Positions 59,703-64,000 of a DNA stretch of 64,000 bases are shown here, piece by piece. Positions within the stretch are counted from its first letter, which is position 1. The number at the start of each line of letters is the position of its first letter. The DNA comes from Rhizocola hellebori. GTDB lineage: Bacteria; Actinomycetota; Actinomycetes; Mycobacteriales; Micromonosporaceae. The notes beneath the pieces were generated by a model. It was not told the origin of the DNA and made no database searches. It saw only the letters and a list, made by a program, of their open reading frames with translations. Made by a program: the position numbers and the translations under genes. Location of the stretch: NCBI RefSeq assembly GCF_016862955.1, contig NZ_BONY01000021.1, positions 1 to 64,000 on the forward strand. The letters run 5' to 3'.

Positions 59703-60778
59703 AGCGGCGCTCCTCTCAGCCAGCACACGCTATACCAAGTCGAGCCACCGCGCTTACGCAAGCCTCGACCACCGACATCCGATCTGGACTGAGACCAGCT
59801 TGACTCAAGATAGGCTCTGCCCAGGTGTTATAGAGGCCTGAAATTTGTTGTCTTAACGGCGATCACTGATGGGCATATTTCTGTGTCTGATGGCCGTTCT
59901 GGACTGTGCAGGGCTGTTTCTCGATCGCCCACCCCCTATTCGGATAGCCGTGACTGTCCTCGTTGTACAGGCGGTGCTGTGGCGCGGCGGGCATGCGGAG
60001 GCACGCCGATATGCCGACCACGGTGGGTGGGGCGTACGCGGCCGCCGTGGGATCTTGTGGGGTTGGTGGTGGTGATCGACGCAGGCCAGGAGACTGCGCA
60101 GTCCACGCCAGTGACGAGGTGAGACTGTATCCGCCGTATCCCGACGAGGTGGCGCTGCTCAGCACCCGCAACCCCGGTCGGCTGCCAATCCGCGGACATG
60201 TTTGCCTGCTGGAAGAATGCGTAGACGCTGGGCAGGTGGCGAGTGGTCATGCAGCAGTTCAGCCATCCCGGGGCGTGGTCGCATGCGGTTCGGACATTGC
60301 CGCCTAGGTATCGCTGAGCGGGTGCCGTTTGGGCTGCTTGACCGGGCGCATCCGACTCCCGAATCCGCATAATCCACGTAGTACTTATTCAAGCTCGGCT
60401 GTCTACTGCCGCTTCGGAGGTGGCGTCCGAAGCAGCGTCCAACACTCCGAAACGGTCGGCGGTCGGTGATTTGATCGTCTCCGTCCGGACGGGCATCGTC
60501 TGACCGAAAATCAGCAGCGGTGCCGCTACTGGATTATTACGATCGCATAACACTGGCGAACATCATTGCCGCCCGTTCGAACGAGCGTGCGGATCTTGGT
60601 TGGTGACTACGTCCCGTGATCATCCGAAGTGGAATGACTCGGGTCATCGGTGGCCACTGATGAAATCCCGTGTCTGCGCATCGATCGGTGCTGTTCCTGT
60701 TTGGACATGGCGGGGCCTGCGTGTGGTGGCCTGCTCGGGTTATCTTCCTCGCCACCTTCCTCGCGATTGGAGTTCAGC
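59703..60778. other. 1.1-kb divergent intergenic region
   Basis: No supported gene or strong hairpin is visible. GC is lower than in flanks and open frames are short and irregular. It should hold the promoters of the LPQTG gene (leftward) and the RHS/FG-GAP gene (rightward, ribosome site GGAG at 60769-60772). Confidence 0.4.
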
Positions 60779-63700
60779 ATGTTGATGCGTTCCTCTGGGT
60801 CGGCTGGGCGGCGGGATCGCTTCGCGAGGAGGCTGTGGGCGGCGAGTGTGGTGTGGGTCGTGGGGGCTGGCATCACGGTGGGTTTGCCACCGGTTGCGGT
60901 ACAGGCTGAACCAGCACCGGCGGATAAGTCGGTGCCGGTGGCCCACGTTGAGGCGAAGGCTGACGTGTTACCGGCAATGCCTGAGCATGCGGCTCGGGCG
61001 GTGTCGTGGCCGACTGCGGCGTCGGCGGTGGTGGAGGTGGCGGCTGGTCGTGCGCCGGTGTCGGTGGGTGGGTTGCCGGTGTCGGTGGCGCCGGTGGTGT
61101 CGCAGGACGGGTTTTCGGGGCGTGGCGTGACGACGTTGCCTGCTCCGGCTCAGGTTTCGGTGCAGGTATTGGATCGGGACACGGCGCAGCGTTCGGGTGC
61201 GGCGGTGGCGTTGCGGCTGGCCCGCGCCGATGGTGGTGTGGGGGATGCGCAGGTGCGGCTCAGCGCTGACATCTCCGGGTTCCGGGACGCGTTCGGTGGT
61301 GCGTTCGCGGCACGGATGTGGTTGCGGCTGGTGCCGGAGTGTGGGCTGACCCCGGTCACGCGCGAGCAGGCGCAGCGCGGTGCGTGCGCGGGTGTGGACG
61401 TGGACTCGACGGTGGACTTCCGGGCCGGGATAGTGTCGGCCGACATCGATTTGAACACGGTGCTGGCGGATCTGTCCGCGCCGATGTCGGCCAAGCAGCA
61501 GGCGTTGCTGGGCGTGGAGGCGGACCCGCAAGCCTTGTCCGGCGGTGGCGGCATGGTGGTGCTGTTGACCTCGGGCAGCCAGGCCGACGGTGTCGGCACG
61601 TTCGGCAAGACGGGTTTGAGTGAGACGGCGACGTGGTCGCATTCGGGGGCCAGCGGCAATTTCACGTACGGCTATCCGCTGGATGTGCCGCCGGTGCCCG
61701 GTGATCTGGTGCCGGATCTATCGGTGGATTATTCGTCGGCCACGGTGGATGGCCAGACCGCGGCGCAGCATCTGCAGAACGGGCCGCTGGGGGAGGGCTG
61801 GTCGCTGAACGGGGCGGGATTTATTGAGTCGACGCTTCGGCCGTGCCGGCTGGATTACGACCACAGTCCAACGTGGACCAACGCCACGGACGATCCGTGT
61901 TTCCGGCACGAAAATTTTCAGCTGTCGTGGTCGGGGCAGACCTCGGAGCTGGTGCCGACGAGCACGGCGAACCTGTGGCGCATCGCCGATGACGACGCGG
62001 CGAAGGTCGAATATCTACCGGCGGCAACGCCTTCGCCGCATTGGCGGGTCACGACGGTGGACGGGACGCAGTACTACTTCGGCCGCCAGCAGCTGCCGGG
62101 CTGGACTTCTGGCGGCCGGGAGACCGGTTCGGTCTTGTCGCATGAGATGTTCGCCAACCACAGCGGCGAACCGTGTTTCAGCGCCTCCTCGTACACGGCG
62201 TCGCACTGCGCCAAGCCGTACCGGTGGCTGCTGGACTATGTGCTCGACGTGCACGGCAACTCGATGTCGTACTGGTACACCCGCCACGCGAACCTGTCCG
62301 GTTCCAACAACTCGGGGCAGACGACGTACAGCTATCACCGCGACGCCACCTTGGATCGCATCGAGTACGGCACCCGAGCGGGCAACGAGACCACCGCCAC
62401 CGCCCCGGCGGTGGTGGAGTTCACCAACTCCGACCGTTGCCTGTCCAGCTGCGGGACCGAGGCCGCTCCGAACACCGCCAACTGGTTCGACACCCCGTTC
62501 GACCTGCGGTGCACGGCGGCGCCATGCAACGGCAACCTGGCCCCGTCGTACTGGACCACCAAACGCCTCACGAAAGTCACGTCGAAGGTGTGGACCGGGT
62601 CGGCGACGACATACAAGACGGTGGACGAGTGGGCGTTCGGGCAGTCGTTTCCCGGCGGCACAGACGTGCCCACCTTGTGGCTGGACTCGATCACTCGCAC
62701 CGGCTACGACGCCACAGGCGCGTCGATCACCATGCCGGCGTTGACCACCCACGGCCGCATCGACCGCAACCGGGCCGACTATGACCCGAACGCCAGCATG
62801 GCCGACCCGCAAAAATATCGCATCGACTACATCGACACCGAGTCCGGTAGCCGGGTCGAGGTGTCGTACCTGCCGGCCAACGAATCGGCGTGCACATGGT
62901 GGTCGGGCAAGCTGGAATCGCAGTGGCCCAACTACAACGACAACCCGTCGCGTTGTTTCCAGCAGTGGGTCAAGAACCGGTCCGGGGTTGAAGGCTGGTC
63001 GTGGTGGCACAAGTTCGTCGTCGACAAGATCACCGAGAATGATCTGGTCAGCGACGCACCCGATGTGGTGACCTCCTACCAGTACACGATGGACGGCGCC
63101 ACGTCGAACCGGCCGCTGGTGCTGTGGGGGTACTCCAACAGTGTGTGGGCCTCGCCTAAGAAGGCCATGTCGTCGTGGAAGGGCTACCCGACGCTCATCA
63201 CCACCGTCGGCGCGCCCGGTCAGACTCAGTCGGTCACGCGGCAGCTGTACTACCGCGGCCTGGACCGCGACACCGGATTGAACACCGGGCAGGAATTCTT
63301 CCGCACCGCCGCGGTCGTCGACTCACTGGGCGGCAGCGTCGTAGACCACCAGGCACTGGGCGGCCGGCTGCGCGAGGAGATCGTCTACGACGGGCCGGCC
63401 GAAATCTCCAAAACCATCCACACCGTCTCGGCGTGGCAGACCGCCGGCGGCACCCTGCCGACCTGGCAGACCCCACCCGAGCGGATCGCCTACATGGTCC
63501 GCGACCAATCGGCCGCCGAGCACACCCGGCTGATCATCGACAAGCAGTGGTCATCGGTCGGGTTCAGCGGCAACCTGGCCAACCACCTCGCCGACGTCAA
63601 CGGCGACGGCAAGGCGGACCTGGTCGCGCAGAACGGCAACGCCGCCTACGTGATGCTCTCGACCGGCTCGTCGTTCGGGCCAGGCAGCCAGTGGTCCTCC

Positions 63701-64000
63701 GCGGGCTTTAGTGGCAACCTGGCAAACCACATCGGAGACGTCAACGGCGACGGCAAAGCCGACCTGGTCGCGCAAAACTACAACAGCGCCTTTGTGATGC
63801 TGTCCACCGGCTCGTCGTTCGCCCCAGGCACGCAGTGGTCGTCCGCCTCGTTCAGCGGCAATCTGACCAACCTGCTCAAGGACGTCAACGGCGACGGCAA
63901 GGCAGATCTGGTCGCGCAGAACGGCAACGCCGCCTACGTGATGCTCTCGACCGGCTCAGCGTTCGGGCCGGGCAGCCAGTGGTCCTCCGCGGGTTTTAGC
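60779..64000 (+). CDS. Secreted SpvB/RHS-type protein with FG-GAP repeats (3' end outside window)
   Basis: The frame is open from ATG 60779 (MLMRSSGSAGRRDRFARRLW) to the window end: 1074 codons without stop. A long signal peptide (WAASVVWVVGAGITVGLPPV, AVQA) is followed by an extracellular domain. From about residue 290 it has ASGNFTYGYPLDVPPVPGDL, PDLSVDYSSATVDGQTA, GEGWSLNGAGFIESTLRPCR, TTVDGTQYYFGRQQLPGW and LLDYVLDVHGNSMSYWYT, the N-terminal shell motifs of actinobacterial RHS/SpvB proteins. The visible C-terminus has FG-GAP/VCBS units with DVNGDGKADLVAQN. Full-length relatives are very large and often carry a C-terminal toxin, which would lie beyond 64000. Confidence 0.85.
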   Translation, partial: MLMRSSGSAGRRDRFARRLWAASVVWVVGAGITVGLPPVAVQAEPAPADKSVPVAHVEAKADVLPAMPEHAARAVSWPTAASAVVEVAAGRAPVSVGGLPVSVAPVVSQDGFSGRGVTTLPAPAQVSVQVLDRDTAQRSGAAVALRLARADGGVGDAQVRLSADISGFRDAFGGAFAARMWLRLVPECGLTPVTREQAQRGACAGVDVDSTVDFRAGIVSADIDLNTVLADLSAPMSAKQQALLGVEADPQALSGGGGMVVLLTSGSQADGVGTFGKTGLSETATWSHSGASGNFTYGYPLDVPPVPGDLVPDLSVDYSSATVDGQTAAQHLQNGPLGEGWSLNGAGFIESTLRPCRLDYDHSPTWTNATDDPCFRHENFQLSWSGQTSELVPTSTANLWRIADDDAAKVEYLPAATPSPHWRVTTVDGTQYYFGRQQLPGWTSGGRETGSVLSHEMFANHSGEPCFSASSYTASHCAKPYRWLLDYVLDVHGNSMSYWYTRHANLSGSNNSGQTTYSYHRDATLDRIEYGTRAGNETTATAPAVVEFTNSDRCLSSCGTEAAPNTANWFDTPFDLRCTAAPCNGNLAPSYWTTKRLTKVTSKVWTGSATTYKTVDEWAFGQSFPGGTDVPTLWLDSITRTGYDATGASITMPALTTHGRIDRNRADYDPNASMADPQKYRIDYIDTESGSRVEVSYLPANESACTWWSGKLESQWPNYNDNPSRCFQQWVKNRSGVEGWSWWHKFVVDKITENDLVSDAPDVVTSYQYTMDGATSNRPLVLWGYSNSVWASPKKAMSSWKGYPTLITTVGAPGQTQSVTRQLYYRGLDRDTGLNTGQEFFRTAAVVDSLGGSVVDHQALGGRLREEIVYDGPAEISKTIHTVSAWQTAGGTLPTWQTPPERIAYMVRDQSAAEHTRLIIDKQWSSVGFSGNLANHLADVNGDGKADLVAQNGNAAYVMLSTGSSFGPGSQWSSAGFSGNLANHIGDVNGDGKADLVAQNYNSAFVMLSTGSSFAPGTQWSSASFSGNLTNLLKDVNGDGKADLVAQNGNAAYVMLSTGSAFGPGSQWSSAGFS
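63548..64000 (+). repeat. Tandem 144-bp FG-GAP repeats
   Basis: Units start at 63548, 63692, 63836 and 63980, each exactly 144 bp (48 residues), sharing DVNGDGKADLVAQN and the YVMLSTGSSFGPGSQWSSAG context with very high DNA identity. The array continues past the window end. Confidence 0.85.

Noticed and set aside
59869-60307. Short + strand frames upstream of the RHS gene
   Set aside because: They overlap each other in different frames, lack ribosome sites and have Trp/Arg/Gly-rich composition.

Overview
The window reads as DNA from a high-GC, GTG-rich actinomycete. The closest fit is Pseudonocardiales, Micromonosporales or Streptosporangiales; the sequence does not settle which. The evidence is strong G/C bias at third codon positions, actinobacterial gene families (BTAD regulators, DUF6924-like protein, FG-GAP/RHS protein, LPQTG surface protein) and many ATGA/GTGA coupled starts. 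Most of it looks like an integrated or plasmid-borne conjugative element with accessory cargo. No tRNA, rRNA or CRISPR array was seen, and the element's ends could not be fixed.

Left part (0.3-26 kb). A three-gene leftward operon (methyltransferase-like protein, small protein, large serine recombinase) faces a rightward transfer module. That module holds a sigma-region-4-like regulator, VirB2/TrbC pilin, TrbL/VirB6 channel protein, small motif protein, PrgI/VirB3-like protein, VirB4 ATPase, TraG/VirD4 coupling protein and a replication-relaxation protein. A run of accessory genes follows: unknown proteins, an FAD-type oxidoreductase, a degenerate GGDEF protein, a membrane protein with HTH tail, and an ArdC-like antirestriction protein. 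Many of these genes have a perfect GC-rich hairpin ending 25-45 nt before the start codon. The heptamer CCCAACA is clustered in the non-coding DNA flanking the T4SS genes.

Middle part (26.5-38 kb). A leftward cassette encodes a 47-aa membrane peptide (27937-28080), a TIR-domain protein and a two-TM protein. Beside it is a 1.1-kaa fusion of a PD-(D/E)xK-like domain, a probable propeller and a Ser/Thr kinase. This is the best candidate for an undescribed conflict or defence system. Divergent from the kinase gene is a LysM/SARP-type membrane regulator with a ladder of 10-bp direct repeats upstream, followed by a second copy of the membrane-HTH protein.

Right part (38-64 kb). This is a mosaic: two IS481-type elements (one intact-looking, one remnant that interrupts a DUF6924-like gene), a dead IS3-type element, a STAND NTPase with seven near-identical TPRs, an F[HY]-repeat membrane protein, an Hsp70-fold/8-TM fusion divergent from a second BTAD membrane protein, NADAR plus XRE/TPR regulator genes, an orphan PIMT-like methyltransferase, a fused pair of truncated genes (permease and histidine decarboxylase), four consecutive long hairpins, a chain of TM-anchored proteins, an LPQTG surface protein, and the 5' 3.2 kb of a secreted RHS/SpvB-FG-GAP protein cut by the window end.
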